64,000 nt of DNA from Holothuria scabra (Eukaryota > Echinodermata > Holothuroidea > Aspidochirotida > Holothuriidae), in the NCBI GenBank assembly GCA_037179385.1, contig CM074185.1, positions 13,524,866 to 13,588,865 of the forward strand, in the 5' to 3' direction. The notes under the pieces were generated by a model, which was not told the origin of the DNA, searched no databases, and worked only from the letters and a program-made list of their open reading frames with translations. A program made the translations under genes and the position numbers. Of the stretch, positions 1-11,660 are shown piece by piece; position 1 is the stretch's first letter; the number at the start of each line of letters is the position of its first letter.

Positions 1-120
1 GCGCGGAGCGAATAGAAATTTTGAAAAATCGTAACCCCTCAGACAGCCGGAAATGACATTTCCCGGGCTTGTTAATGGTACCTAAGCAGTCGTTATTTTG
101 ACCTTTTGTTGTAATAAAAT
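1..120 (-). repeat. Dispersed satellite-like repeat fragment, inverted
   Basis: Reverse-complemented, this stretch reads like the repeat seen in tandem at 2.3-3.3 kb and in the 337 bp array at 9.5-11.0 kb: CCCGGGAAATGTCATTTCC, then a CTGAGGGG block, then TCGCTCCGCGC. It is cut by the window edge. Confidence 0.6.
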
Positions 121-464
121 GTTCACTTCAAAATAAAAAGAAACTATATATGGCAAAATTATTGGGGGGAGGCTGCAGCCCCCCAGCCCCCCCCCCCCGG
201 CTTCCGAAGGCCCTGGTCTCCCAAACTATTGTCAAATTGTTCACTAAAAAATGGCATTTTATGGTCAAATCTGACCATAAATACGCCATATTAATGGCAG
301 ACAGACAGTACTATCACATGCAAATAAACTTAACAGAGCTTCGTGAAGTAAAGGGTGCTTTGATCCAGTAACAATGTTAAAGAAAATGAAAGCGAAAATG
401 GAAACTTCAATTCACTGGAAAAGATAAATCCTCTTCTAAGATGGCCAACGCTTTGGCTTCTTAC
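121..464. other. Gene-free stretch beside lectin exon 1
   Basis: It holds a C-rich tract near 180-198 and no recognisable coding exon. Reading outward from the lectin exon at 465-580, this would be the beginning of intron 1. No exon 2 signature (FFGQRVT-like) is visible before the window edge. Confidence 0.4.
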
Positions 465-580
465 CTGTAACAATTATTTTTGAAGGCTGTCCAAAATGTT
501 GGACAATCACATCTTTTGTCATCACTCTCCACACCGAAAATTACGAGTACAAATATGATCGTTTGCATTAAATGGGCCAT
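465..580 (-). CDS. C-type lectin exon 1 (partial gene, runs off left edge)
   Basis: First coding exon of a secreted C-type lectin-like protein. The ATG at 578-580 begins a 39-residue segment: a short hydrophobic signal peptide (MAHLMQTIIFVLVIFG), then CPTFWTAFKNNCY, the N-terminal paired-cysteine motif of long-form C-type lectin domains. The exon is 116 nt and ends TAC-AG followed by GTAAG, a phase-2 donor identical in position and phase to the other lectin first exons in the window. An in-frame ATG 21 codons upstream exists, but the segment before MAHL is charged and unlike a signal peptide. Exons 2 and 3 would lie left of position 1. It is probably a functional gene, though only one of three exons can be seen. 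Confidence 0.75.
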
Positions 581-1454
581 TGTTTCCAGTAGTTCGTTTA
601 TGTCGACTGTGATCCTTTGGAAGTGAACTTTCTTTTTGTTCAAAATAAAATCACCTGCTGAACAAAATACATTCAGTACAAAAATGTTCCATTATGTTTA
701 ACATGTTATTCGTGATATTTACATAGGCGGCGGTAGCGGGGGGGGGGGGGGCAGGGGGCCTGGCCCACCCAATCATTTTTATGAGATTTGGGGGGCATGG
801 CCCCTCCCCCCATAACTGAATGTCGCAAAATAAATTTTTCAAAAGTAATTAAACAAATTTAAGTTGATTTTATTACTTTACGGCTAATCTTTGGCTCTAA
901 TATTACTTTTCAGAGTACAAAAGTTGCAAAGCTCCCGGTGGCTTCGCCCCCTGGACCCTCACATTGACGATAACCTGTAAGAGAATTTATTTTCCCCCTT
1001 CAAACAGTTGCAGGGTATTCTGCAATTGTGCCTCACTCTGAATTTCGGAATAATTTCAGGTAGACTGTGACAAGCTTCATATCTTTGGAATCTCTTGACT
1101 TCTTACTCATCGGGTTTCAGGATGGATAATTTTCCAACAGATTTGGAGTGGCTAAAATTGGCTACCTTGGTGTGGATTAAAGTGTTCCCTTAGCATCTGG
1201 CATGTTTCTACCTCATGTAGGGATTTTTTTCAATTCCTGCGGATGGACAAAATCGTTCCAAAATCATACTTGGTGTGGTGGGAAGAATATTTGGGTCTAT
1301 TAGCTCAAAAGGCTATGACCGTTATTTCAAAGATAATCACAACACAATGCCCAAAATTGTCGAATATCCAAATTCTTTCAAGCATTTGCCCAAAAATGGA
1401 AAAGTTTCATGGTAAGGGTGACATAGTTACGAAAGGTAAAGAGATAAAAAGATC
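581..1454. other. Gene-free repeat-rich stretch
   Basis: It contains a G-rich low-complexity tract near 738-765 and AT-rich unique-looking DNA. The 86-codon open frame near 1243-1503 runs into a diverged repeat and has no recognised domain. No gene was identified. Confidence 0.35.
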
Positions 1455-2310
1455 GCGACACATTTGGGAAGCCTTTGGCTTAAAAATAAAAAAATATTCT
1501 TGAGACTGTTTTTAAATCTTGTGTAACACAATACCCGAAATGGCCGATTATTTTAATAGCTTCAAATCTTTGCGGAAAAACAGAAGACGCTATATTTAAA
1601 GTACAATTTTCATGGCAAATAAAAAAGATCTTCGACACGTTTGGGTAGTATTAAAAAAAAGATTTTCATCATCCCAACTTCACACTGTAGTCTTGCAAAA
1701 ATTTGCCTGAAATGGTCAAATATTCGGGTAAAGGTTAAAAATATGCTGGGACGTTTTCAATTGCCAAATTAATTCAACGGATGGACAGGAGGGTGTTCAG
1801 GTGCCCAAAGGTTTGTCATCTATCCTGCTCTAGAACCAAACACGGGCAATGGTTATGGGAATCCTGTAATTTGTTTTTCGATACTTTCATGATGCAGGGT
1901 GGGAATGTCTTCCCATAAGTCTCCCATAAGTCTGCTTGAAAATTCATTTCAACACACCTTGTAACGTTACAATCCTGTAAATAAGTGTTACTAATAGAAG
2001 AAAATCATCTATTTCATTTCATCCCATGGTAGTGGTTCATTTTATCTCATTCTTCTGATAAAAAAGCGACTGCTATGATCCCCATAGGACTTCGTTTTTC
2101 AAAAGTAAAATCATATATAGTCGGGAGTTCGGGCACACATGTATAATAAATAATATATAATGAATTTTGCCAAGAGTCACAATAGAGTAAAATTCATTAG
2201 AATGTTTTCAATTCCGGTTTGTAGTTTCCCCCGAAAATATGCGGGACCATTTCATCGATTGGAAGTGATACATTTTATCTGGTAATTTTCTGATCAAAAA
2301 GCGACTGCTT
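1455..2310 (+). repeat. Diverged ~0.8 kb repeat, copy 1
   Basis: This region aligns by eye with 4075-4865. Shared landmarks in the same order include CACATTTGGGAA, GACTGTTTTTAAATCT, a GGACAGGAGGG-like block, CTAGAACC...GGGCAA, and a CATCGATTGG/CATCCAATGA block before TCTG(C/G)TAATTTTCTGATCA. The copies are heavily diverged and non-coding. Confidence 0.5.
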
Positions 2311-3300
2311 AGATCCCCCTGTAAGCCTGGGTAATGCCATTTTCGACTGTCTCAGGGGTCCGATGTTTCAAAATTTTCTGCTCGCTTCGCGCCAACCAGT
2401 GATGAAGCTCCGCGTAGATAGTCCTCCTAGCAGCATTTTTTGTGCAAACAGAACCTCGAATTAGCGTCTTCTAAGACCCCCTATAGGAAATGACATTTTT
2501 GATTGTCTGAAGTGGTCAGATTTTTCAAAATTTCTTGTACGTTTCGCCCAAACTTATGGTGGTGCTCCACTTAGACCACTTCATAGCAGAATTTAAGTTT
2601 CAAGTAATCATTTTTTACAAAAGGAAACTCAAAATAGCGACTGATTAGATCCCCATATTAGCCCAGGAAATGCCATTCTCAACTGTCTGAGGGGTCGGAT
2701 ATTTAAAAATGTTTTGTACGCTTCGCGCCAACTATAGTGGTGGCGCTCCGCTCAGTCTTTCTGGCTGAATTTTAGTTTGGAACGAACGTGCGTTTATCTG
2801 CAATTGAAACTTATAAAAATGACTTCTTGGATCCCCTTTACAAGCCTGGGAAATGTCATTTTTGACTGTATGAGAGGTACGAATTTTCAATTTTCAGTTC
2901 TGGACGTTCCGCGCCGACCAGTGGTGGCGCTCCGCTTTGACTGTTTTACGGGCAGAATTGCATTTTCGGGTGAAAATCGTCTTCCCCCAAACTTAAATGC
3001 TCCCCTACGCCTCTGGAAATACCTTACTCAGTCGTGCACTGGAACAGCTGCTTGCAACATTCAGCAGGATTCTGGATTTGCAATCCTAGGATACATAGTC
3101 CAGTGGAGTAATGAATTGAGCTAATCAGTACCTCAAAAATGTGTTGTAATCTCAGAAAAAGCACAGATTTTTCTCACCAGAATTAGAGACAAATAAACCT
3201 TGCCATTTCCAGCCATCTGGGAGGTTTTAAAATCCAAAATTTCCTTAGTACGCTCGGCGACATTCTATGGTGGCGCTACGCTTAGATAGAAAACTCCAGC
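2310..3300 (+). repeat. Diverged tandem repeat, ~170-190 bp unit
   Basis: Five or so degenerate units follow one another. Each has GGGAAATGCCATTTTCGACT-like, CTGAGGGGTC, TTTCAAAATTTT, CGCTTCGCGCCAAC, GTGGTGGCGCTCCGCTTAGA and an AGTCTTCCTGGCAGAA-like block. The same order of motifs forms the core of the 337 bp array at 9.5-11.0 kb. The units are too diverged for an exact period. The open frame at 2777-3124 lies wholly inside this repeat. Confidence 0.65.
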
Positions 3301-3805
3301 TACCTCCTGCAAAAGTATCCAGCCTCCCATGGACCTATCAGGGCTTTGCCCCCCCTGAACCCCACCAGGGGCCCTTAAGCGGCCCCTGGACCCACGCCGA
3401 TGGGGTTTTGTGCTTCGCGCAAAACTGGACGCCTTACGATGTCAGCATTATGTCGGCTACCGAAAACTTGTGGCCCCCAATAAGTAACATCTTCCGCCGT
3501 CTATGATTTACTAAGTTAAAAGGTTATGCCCTAAGCAAGAAAAATAAAAACATCATAGTCTCGCCAAAAACAGGATGAAAAATCAACAACAATACAAACA
3601 TTCACTACGGATTTAGGCAGCGCACAAAATTGTTATTCGTGAGCTTAACTACGCAGTTTTAAACAACAAAGTCCCCCCCCCCCTCCCGAAATGGTCAATT
3701 ACCACGCAAAACAATTCAAAAATAGAAAAGTATCATAGTCAGGGTAAAGTATTTACCAAGAAGACAAATTCTCACTGTTTCACAAGGTGTTTCTTGATTG
3801 GCTGT

Positions 3806-3955
3806 TGCCCAGGCGCGTAGCAAGGATTGTGTCAAGGGGGTTGGGGGCACGACATGAATGAAAAGTCTGAGGATAGAGAGAAAAAACCGCTATTTTTAGG
3901 TGCTTTTTGCTTTGCAAGGTTGCCCCCCCCCCCCCCCCGTGGCCACGCCACTGCT
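3806..3955. mobile_element. Short hAT-like or low-complexity element remnant
   Basis: It starts near GGCGCGTAGCAAGGATTG and ends at a CCCCC tract followed by GTGGCCACGCCACTG. Such GTAGCC.../...GGC(T)ACGCCACTG ends with a poly-G/poly-C subterminal tract recur in the window (8503, 11110, 34087) and resemble hAT-type MITE termini. Only a loose pairing of ends is visible here. Confidence 0.3.
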
Positions 3956-4074
3956 GTTGCCATTGAATTGTATCGATTGTGTTCTTTGTTCGGGTTAGGG
4001 ATTAGGTTAGGTATAAGGGTTATTGTTAGCCAGTAAGGAAATTTCTTGTTAAACAGTGAACATCGCCGCCACAA

Positions 4075-4865
4075 ATCACCACACATTTGGGAAACCTGTC
4101 GATCAAAAGAAATAATCGTTCTTCGGCCTGTTTTTAAATCTAGTGCACAAAAATGGACGATTATTTGAATATTTAAAAATCTTTGCCGGAAAAAACAGGA
4201 AACTTTCGCCACGTTCAGAGTGAAATTTTCAAGAGGAAATAAAATGATAACAAAGATTTGGACACATTTGGACAGCTTGTGAAAAAAGTTTTCCTTCAGC
4301 CCCACTTCATAACGTAGTGTTGCAAAAACTACAACTTGAAAATAATAGCAATTACAAATACCGCAACTTGCCCGATATAGTAAAATATCCTGGCAAAGGT
4401 TGACTAAAGCCCCGGGACGTTTTTAATTGCCAAATTGTTTACACGGACAGAAGGAGGAGTAGATGCAGTGGCCAATATTTTGCCATCCATCCCCCTAGAA
4501 CCGAATTTGGGCAACGGTAATGAAAATCGGGTAATTTTTTTTTTCAATACCATAACTCAAGTGTGAGAAAATCTTCCTATAAGTCTGCTTAAAGTTCATT
4601 TCAACCCGTCCCATGACATGACATTTTTTCAAAGGAATTAGAAGTAAAACTAAATGTAGTCGGAATTTCAGGCAGTCACATGGACAATGTCATAAATTCA
4701 GTATATGGTAAATTTAGTCAAGAGTCACAGCAGAGTAAACCACATGAGCATGTTTCCAATTAAGCTCCACAGCTTTTCTTCCAAAAGATACAAGACCATT
4801 TTCATCCAATGAGAGTGGCACATGTTATCTGCTAATTTTCTGATCACTTAGCAAGTTGCTGATTT
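4075..4865 (+). repeat. Diverged ~0.8 kb repeat, copy 2
   Basis: Paralogue of 1455-2310. Its middle part (about 3945-4748) is absent from the matching place in copy B near 51540, where the sequence jumps straight to TTTCCAATTAAGTGCCACAG. Non-coding; the 157-codon open frame on the minus strand here has no recognised domain. Confidence 0.5.
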
Positions 4866-4900
4866 TTTTCTATTATTGCAATCGAGCAGTGTTGTAGTGT

Positions 4901-4979
4901 GAGTACGAGAACATGAGTACGATTACGGGTACGGGTACGGGTACCAGGCCATGAGTATTCGTATGGGTACGGGTACTAC
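4901..4979 (+). repeat. GGGTAC hexamer minisatellite (copy A)
   Basis: Repeated GAGTAC / GGGTAC units run between unique flanks GTTGTAGTGT and TACAACACCGCAATCGAG. The paralogous array at 51674-51802 has the same flanks but is about 50 bp longer. Confidence 0.8.
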
Positions 4980-5029
4980 AACACCGCAATCGAGAGATCA
5001 AAATGAAGACTAATTTGATTCTTCTTCAA

Positions 5030-5330
5030 CCCGGGAAATGCCTTTTCCGGCCTTCTGAGAGGTCGTTATATTAACAGTCCGCGTCAACCAATAGCATAGC
5101 GCTCCGCCGCGCTTAGATAGTCTTCCTGACAGAAATTTAGTTTCAAGTAGACTCCATTTTTTTTCAAACGAAAAATAAAATAGCGACTACTTAGATCCTC
5201 CTTATAAGCCTTAGAAATGTCAGTTTCGATTGTCTGAGGATTGGTCTTTTCACAATTTTTTGCATGCTTCGTGCAACTGGTGGTGGCGCCCGACTTGGAT
5301 AGTCTTCCCGGCAGAACAACATTTTTTGTG
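5030..5330 (+). repeat. Two further diverged satellite-like units
   Basis: CGGGAAATGCCTTTTCCGGC, CTGAGAGGTCG, GCGTCAACCAATAG, CGCTTAGATAGTCTTCCTG, then a second cycle from CCTTAGAAATGTCAGTTTCG. In copy B one unit is missing: GCGTCAA joins directly to the later TTTTTGTATGCTTCGTGC block near 51912, as expected for unequal loss between repeat units. Confidence 0.55.
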
Positions 5331-5349
5331 CGACAAATCTTCTGCCCCA

Positions 5350-6827
5350 AGTTCCCTTTCTCTAGTATATGCGTGATTGTAAGAGTACAAAACAATTTGA
5401 GGGCATAATCCTAACATTCCCCTATGAAAAATGTTACGAAGGCCTCAGATATTAGTTGCTGCGAAAATGAATTGTCAAATTTCTATGGATGCCGTAATAC
5501 TCTACAAAAAATAATAAAATGGTATTTGTTTTATTCAAAGAAGATCAATCCCACAAAATGTTTTCCATAGGCCTGCAAATAGTTTGAAATGAAATGAGCA
5601 GGTGCGTGCCTTAACATATTCCGGGAGAGCTCCCAGATTTTCCTAATTTTGTTGAAGTGTGAAGTTGCATTAATGATATTATGAGGCGAACGACATGCGC
5701 TGAAATATTTGCCTTTTGAAAAATTTGTTGAAAATGTGGAACTTATATTCCAGAAAATTTTGCATTCTCGGATTCCTGTAAGGAAATCGGACAAATTCGG
5801 AGATAATTGAAGCATTTGCCATTCTTATTATCAATTCATAGACGGTGTGGCAACTCAGGGAGCTGGAAGAGACTGAAGATCTTTGTTGTTACATAATGTC
5901 ATCTTAGGCCTGCGGATTGAGGCTCTCCAATGACGTTTCGAAAGTTGCCGAAGGATTACGGCCTTTTTAAACAAACGTTTGACAGTTTGAGAGTTAAGAG
6001 TTTACATTGCGGAAAATTTGGAAAATTACGAAGAAAGATAGGAAATAATATCACTGTAGTTGACCTGTGTGTAACTTTACAATTTGGTGTCACATAGGGC
6101 AAATGTCCGATTTTTTCATGTCTCTAGTGAGTCCGGGTAAGTTACCAAAACCATTTGAATGTATGAGCATTCATGCATCAAAAAAAAAAAAAAAATTTCA
6201 ATTGTTTAAATAGTATGTAAAAACGTGGAGCTTGCATCGGAGAGACATTAATGTTTTAAACGGCTTGCCATAATTATGCTATAATAATCTTGTTCATTTA
6301 CTGGTGTGATAAAACAAATGAAATGAAATGAAACGAAGTAAGCAGATTTTGGTCAACATTCTTAAAGATTTTCACGTGTTGGGAAAATACAGTCGTTCCA
6401 ACTAGAATTAGCTCACTATCCTGTTTCATAAATGACCCTTGAGAATTGTGGCAATGTTTTCCGCTTTATTTGTCATCTTCGTAGAGTGACTGTTTGAATA
6501 ACAATGAAAATGCAATAGTAAATGTCGTGCAATATAATGAAAAATACGTGGAGGAGAATTATGAGATATAGCTATCGTTTCGAAAAAAAAATTGAGACTG
6601 ACTGCGCCTGTCCTTCAAGTACTACCTTAACTATTTCGACAAAGTTAGTCACTTTTTACACAAAATTTTGAATATTTAGACCTGGCAAAAATAGTATGAT
6701 CACTTTAAACTAGTTTGTGGAAGGACGGGATAGAACTACCCAAGGGAGAAAAATGGAAAAGTATATTCTGCCAGGTGAGGAAAACTTAATGATAAGTTTG
6801 ACAAGACTAGACATAGATCGCGCTGAG
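5350..6827. other. Gene-free stretch conserved in both duplication copies
   Basis: AT-rich non-coding DNA matching 52010-53457. It has an A tract at about 6180-6195 and tandem AAATGA near 6318. No exon, RNA gene or element ends were recognised. Confidence 0.4.
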
Positions 6828-8502
6828 GCTCAATGGTTCTGACTGCTTCAAAGTGCCACCTGCCGGTAATTCTTGCCCCTCTCTGAACAGTGATCATGGT
6901 ATTTAAGCATTTTCCAGTGATAAATCTCTCTAGACTTTGTCCTCCAAGTCCAGTTTTAATACCTTTCTCACTCAATATATCTCACTTCAAAGATTGGTTA
7001 TTTTGGGGAAAAAATACCTGCACTTTTGAACAAAGTTAAAGAATGTTATGTACTGTAGACACATAGGGCCGGATAACCTTTTTCTTTAAAAATGTCCTGT
7101 TTGTCATTAGATTGGACTTTATTGGACCGTGCAAACAATGTTGCTTATTATTCCCTGCAGCGATATTAAAATTTTAAATAAGCTGATTGCAGTGTTATAC
7201 CAATGTGCCGTGATGACATCACAAATCTCCCATAATGCCCTAAATCCCAAGAAAAAAATTGCATTACTTTGAAAATTAGTATATTCTGAAGGAAAATAAA
7301 TTCCTGCATCTTTTGAAATTAATTAATTTTAACTCTAGAAAATGCCTTTAATACCACCTCTTTGCTCTGTAAAAATGCCTAGCCCTGACAATGCCAGAGG
7401 CGTTACGTCAAAAGACATTTCGGTGGATGTTAAAGGCATATTTTCATCATCCCAAACAGTTTCAATTCTCCCAACCTACTTACTTCTAGCCCCTCCCACA
7501 TTTATCTAAAACTCATCTTTGTCCAGACACAATCCTAGTTTATTGCTTCATGGCTTGTTCCAGTGGCCATACAAGTCCATAATGTGTAATCAAGACACTC
7601 CCACTGCCCATGCTGTGTAATTAGCTATGATGCATTGTTTGAATGTGATGCCAATCAAAGAGCTGTACCAATTGAGAGTTTTGATATATGTATACTGAAA
7701 CTGTAGTTTGGGGTGACGAATGACTGCCTTTAACTCACCTAAACAAGGACAAAAGTCTTCCTTTACAAGAAACACGCAGGTGTTGGCGGGTCTCACCTCT
7801 AACGTCTCTCCTGTAGAAATGTTAGAAGCTAGAGTAAACTTCGGGTTCTGTCTAAAGCGTCGAAGGATGCCCTATTCATGGAAATCTTGCCTTAACCATT
7901 CTCATTGTTTGTTCATTGATAAACCATTTCTTAACTGTTCTCATCATTCTTCGCGATACCAATGTGCTCAGTTAATTTTAGTACTTAAGCGAATATGTAC
8001 CAAAAGGTAGGGCTTAACCACCTTAAATGAAACATTTTCATGTAAAACAAAGAAAACGCGCCAAAGTTAAACTCTTTACAGCGGGGTCAGACATGTTTTC
8101 AAGTAATGACCAGAGCATGGATATGTTGTAAATCTTTGTGACTTTAAAAGGGTAAGGTGACAGACTTGTTGTAGCAATGTAACCAGTCGTAAAGCCATAT
8201 GGTGCAAATTTGCGTAATATATGTGCACTCAAGCACACCTGTACACACGTTGCCGATAAATCATTGTAGCGTGTGGTACCGTACTTTGTATTTAATATTC
8301 TTGGTTCGTAAAGACGACCTACAATTGATTTAGGGCAATGCTCAACGTACAGGAAAAGGTACCGTATTCAAACATTCTAACATATCAAACTTCAGGTACA
8401 AACATACATTCAATTGTACAGAAAAAAGAAAGACCAAAGGAATGTGATATATATTGTGCCCACATTACATAACTTGGTTAGCTTCCTCTCTGGTTTGGGA
8501 TT
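6828..8502. other. Left part of block absent from copy B
   Basis: In copy B the sequence GACAAGACTAGACATAGA joins directly to CCTTACCTTGTATTATTTC, so 6828-11415 is missing there. Only GA is shared at the junction, which suggests a simple deletion in copy B. Besides the TTAA-flanked element at 7430-7733, no gene is seen; the open frames here are short and unsupported. Confidence 0.45.
7430..7733 (+). mobile_element. TTAA-flanked MITE (family 1)
   Basis: About 304 bp bounded by TTAA at 7430-7433 and 7730-7733. Inside are inverted ends AGGCATATTTTCATCATCCC and its partner GGGTGACGAATGACTGCCT, then CCAAAC/GTTTGG. An almost identical element lies in the opposite orientation at 48180-48478. Precise TTAA target duplication is the hallmark of piggyBac-type transposases. 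There is no coding capacity, so it would be non-autonomous. Confidence 0.75.
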
Positions 8503-11110
8503 CAGTGGCGTAGCCACGGGGGGCCTGGGGGCCTAGGCCCCCCCCCCCAGATTTTCTCCAGGCGCCCCCCCCCCCCCCCCCCAGATTTTTTGCGTCCTGA
8601 TAGAGTAATTGAAAAAAATTAAAATAAAAAAATGTGCAAAAATTAAAAAAAAAAAAATCATGAACGAATGTGTGTAAAACACATTTTGTCCGCACGTATG
8701 AAATCAAGCAATAACTTTAAAATGCCTACTTTCACTAAATTAGATAGGCCTACCGTTTGTGATTTGCACTGTCGTTTACTGCATTTCACTTCGAAGATGA
8801 AACGAAAGTCTCGACGACAAACTTTAATGTGACTTTTGTTAGGTTAAGACCCTTTCTGCCTTTCGGATGGTTGATTGATTTATTGAAAAAAAGGCAATCG
8901 TACACTGGAGACCACTCTTACACGACCATTCCTATACTTTATTATACACAAAATATGCCGTAAGCAGATAAGGGTAAGGTACTGCCTTCGAATAATTTTT
9001 CCCTTCCATCCTTAACAAGTAGGCCTATGTCGTGCCTCACTCCTTCCCATGACAAGTGCCACTGTAGGACGATTTTTTCGACAAGTCCTCTTTTTAGTAG
9101 TTGGCACTGGCGTCCGAAGGATTTGCAAAATGTCCACAAGGTCCGGATTTCATGTGTTTCCCACATGATCCATACTTCTGCTTTGAGGTTCAATTATTTT
9201 GAGGGATTTATTCGTAGTATTTTAATTTTGACTACGTAATGTACCGATGAACAAATACTGCACCATTTTGCACATTGTTTCTTTGGTAGTATGTATGTCT
9301 TTTGTAAAACCTCTACAAAAACTAAAAATATTTTTATATTTTTCATGCTCCCAAAAAGGGAAAATCCGAAAACTCAGGCCTATAATCAGTTCAAAGTTTT
9401 GCCAAACATAGCACCATTTTGCATCTAGGAAATCTAACGCAAAGAAAGTTTCTCACAGGGGGACACAACTACTTTTGGTTTTCCTGTTAAAGGGTGAGGT
9501 GCTGCCTTAGGTAAGCTGAAATCCATTCAAATATTGCCGCATTTGCGGCTGGGTACATCCAGTTTAAAACACGTGGGAAGTGCCGTTCCCGGCCATCTGG
9601 AGGGGTTTTAAAGCCCCAAATTTTCTTGTACGCTCCGCGCCAACTGATAGTGGCGCTCCGCTTAGATTCAAATATTGCCGCATTTGCGATCTACGTGCTT
9701 CTGAAGTTCACAATTTTCCCCAAGGGAAAGGGAGATACCGGCTCCCTTTAGTCTCATCCCCCAGGCCACAGATCAGAAGTGCCCAGTTTTGGGGTCCCTA
9801 AAAAGTGTATGTATTGCCATTTTTCTTAGATTGATTTTTTATTCTCATTATTGAGACATCGCAGACATGAGATTCGTATTTCAGGGCTGGGTACATCCAG
9901 CTTAAAACACATGGGAAGTGCCGTTTCCGGCCATCTGGAGGGGTTTAAAGCCCATAATTTTCTTGTACGCTCCGCGCCAACCGATGGTGGCGATCCGCTT
10001 AGATTCAAATATTGCCGCATTTGCGATCTACGTGCTTCTGAAGTTCACAATTTTCCCCAAGGGAAAGGGAGATACCGGCTCCCTTTAGTCTCATCCCCCA
10101 GGCCACAGATCAGAAGTGCCCAGTTTTGGGGTCCCTAAAAAGTGTATGTATTGCCATTTTTCTTAGATTGATTTTTTATTCTCATTATTGAGACATCGCA
10201 GACATGAGATTCGTATTTCAGGGCTGGGTACATCCAGCTTAAAACACATGGGAAGTGCCGTTTCCGGCCATCTGGAGGGGTTTAAAGCCCATAATTTTCT
10301 TGTACGCTCCGCGCCAACCGATGGTGGCGATCCGCTTAGATTCAAATATTGCCGCATTTGCGATCTACGTGCTTCTGAAGTTCACAATTTTCCCCAAGGG
10401 AAAGGGAGATACCGGCTCCCTTTAGTCTCATCCCCCAGGCCACAGATCAGAAGTGCCCAGTTTTGGGGTCCCTAAAAAGTGTATGTATTGCCATTTTTCT
10501 TAGATTGATTTTTTATTCTCATTATTGAGACATCGCAGACATGAGATTCGTATTTCAGGGCTGGGTACATCCAGCTTAAAACACATGGGAAGTGCCGTTT
10601 CCGGCCATCTGGAGGGGTTTAAAGCCCATAATTTTCTTGTACGCTCCGCGCCAACCGATGGTGGCGATCCGCTTAGATTCAAATATTGCCGCATTTGCGA
10701 TCTACGTGCTTCTGAAGTTCACAATTTTCCCCAAGGGAAAGGGAGATACCGGCTCCCTTTAGTCTCATCCCCCAGGCCACAGATCAGAAGTGCCCAGTTT
10801 TGGGGTCCCTAAAAAGTGTATGTATTGCCATTTTTCTTAGATTGATTTTTTATTCTCATTATTGAGACATCGCAGACATGAGATTCGTATTTCAGGGCTG
10901 GGTACATCCAGCTTAAAACACATGGGAAGTGCCGTTTCCGGCCATCTGGAGGGGTTTAAAGCCCATAATTTTCTTGTACGCTCCGCGCCAACCGATGGTG
11001 GCGATCCGCTTAGATAGTCTTGCCGTGCCTGACCCTCGGAGGTACCAGCCCCCCCCCCCCCCACTTGTTACCTGGGCCCCCAAAAAAATCCCATCCTGGC
11101 TACGCCACTG
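8503..11110. mobile_element. Possible hAT-like non-autonomous element carrying the 337 bp array
   Basis: The left end reads CAGTGGCGTAGCCACGGGG and the right end CCCATCCTGGCTACGCCACTG, giving a 13 bp perfect terminal inverted repeat (CAGTGGCGTAGCC). The flanks TTGGGATT (8495-8502) and TTGGGGATT (11111-11119) resemble an 8 bp target duplication with one indel. No transposase frame is present; the interior is low-complexity G/C tracts plus the 337 bp tandem array. The two ends could belong to separate insertions. Confidence 0.45.
9525..11015 (+). repeat. 337 bp tandem repeat array (~4.4 copies)
   Basis: Phase points GCTGGGTACATCCAG occur at 9548, 9886, 10223, 10560 and 10897, giving periods of 338, 337, 337 and 337. 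The inner three units are almost identical and the first is slightly diverged (CCAGTTTAAAACACGTGG). Each unit contains the GGGAAGTGCCGTTTCCGGCC ... CGCTCCGCGCCAACCGATGG core shared with the old diverged repeats at 2.3-3.3 kb. The repeated 64- and 95-codon open frames on both strands are by-products of the periodicity, not genes. Confidence 0.92.
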
Positions 11111-11170
11111 TTGGGGATTTACTTCGTCTTTTTTATAGTTTTACTGTTTTACTGTTCTGTAGTTTATACA

Positions 11171-11203
11171 ATGGAAGTACTACCCCCGAGGTAGTACTTC
11201 CAT
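11171..11203. repeat. Perfect hairpin, 14 bp stem
   Basis: ATGGAAGTACTACC, a five-base loop, then GGTAGTACTTCCAT. A closely related hairpin with a 17 bp stem lies at 32221-32255. Confidence 0.85.
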
Positions 11204-11637
11204 GTTTATATCGACAGGGACCACCATGTGTTAGTCAGACCCACGAACTTCCGATACAGGGCTGCAGGGACAGAGGATCATGTGATCTGTACGGTCGCTA
11301 TTCAGTACTTAGGGAACTAAATTTTACTATTTGTTTGATTTGACGACTACTCTGTGCAACATTTCATACAAATTTAGACTTAAAAGGGAAAAATATCATT
11401 TTTCAATCCGTGTAGCGATTTTGACCTTACCTTGTATTATTTCAAAAAAAAAATCAAGTCTCCTGCAAAATCTGTCTATTTTGACTACTTGAGCAAGTCC
11501 AAACTTTCACACACACAAAACCATAAAAGACAGCCATCTTGCTAAGCCTATAGGCCTACTACACATATGGTGGCGACAATCTACACTTAAGACATACTCG
11601 TTGTATGCTATATGTATAAAGGAAGTTCGTGGTCAGT

Positions 11638-11660
11638 CCATGGAAGTGCGACTTCCATGG
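11638..11660. repeat. Perfect hairpin, 10 bp stem
   Basis: CCATGGAAGT, GCG loop, ACTTCCATGG. It is preserved exactly in copy B at 53671-53693. The arm GGAAGT is shared with the hairpins at 11171 and 32221. Confidence 0.85.

Noticed and set aside
3832..4305. 157-codon open frame on the minus strand
   Set aside because: It lies in a diverged non-coding repeat with a poly-G/poly-C tract; the related repeat at 1455-2310 does not keep the frame.
7720..8010. 96-codon open frame on +
   Set aside because: Its start lies in the end of a TTAA MITE and the rest has no domain or conservation evidence.
9851..10812. Three identical 95-codon open frames and their 64-codon antisense partners
   Set aside because: They repeat exactly with the 337 bp satellite period and lie in both strands of it; no independent evidence of coding.
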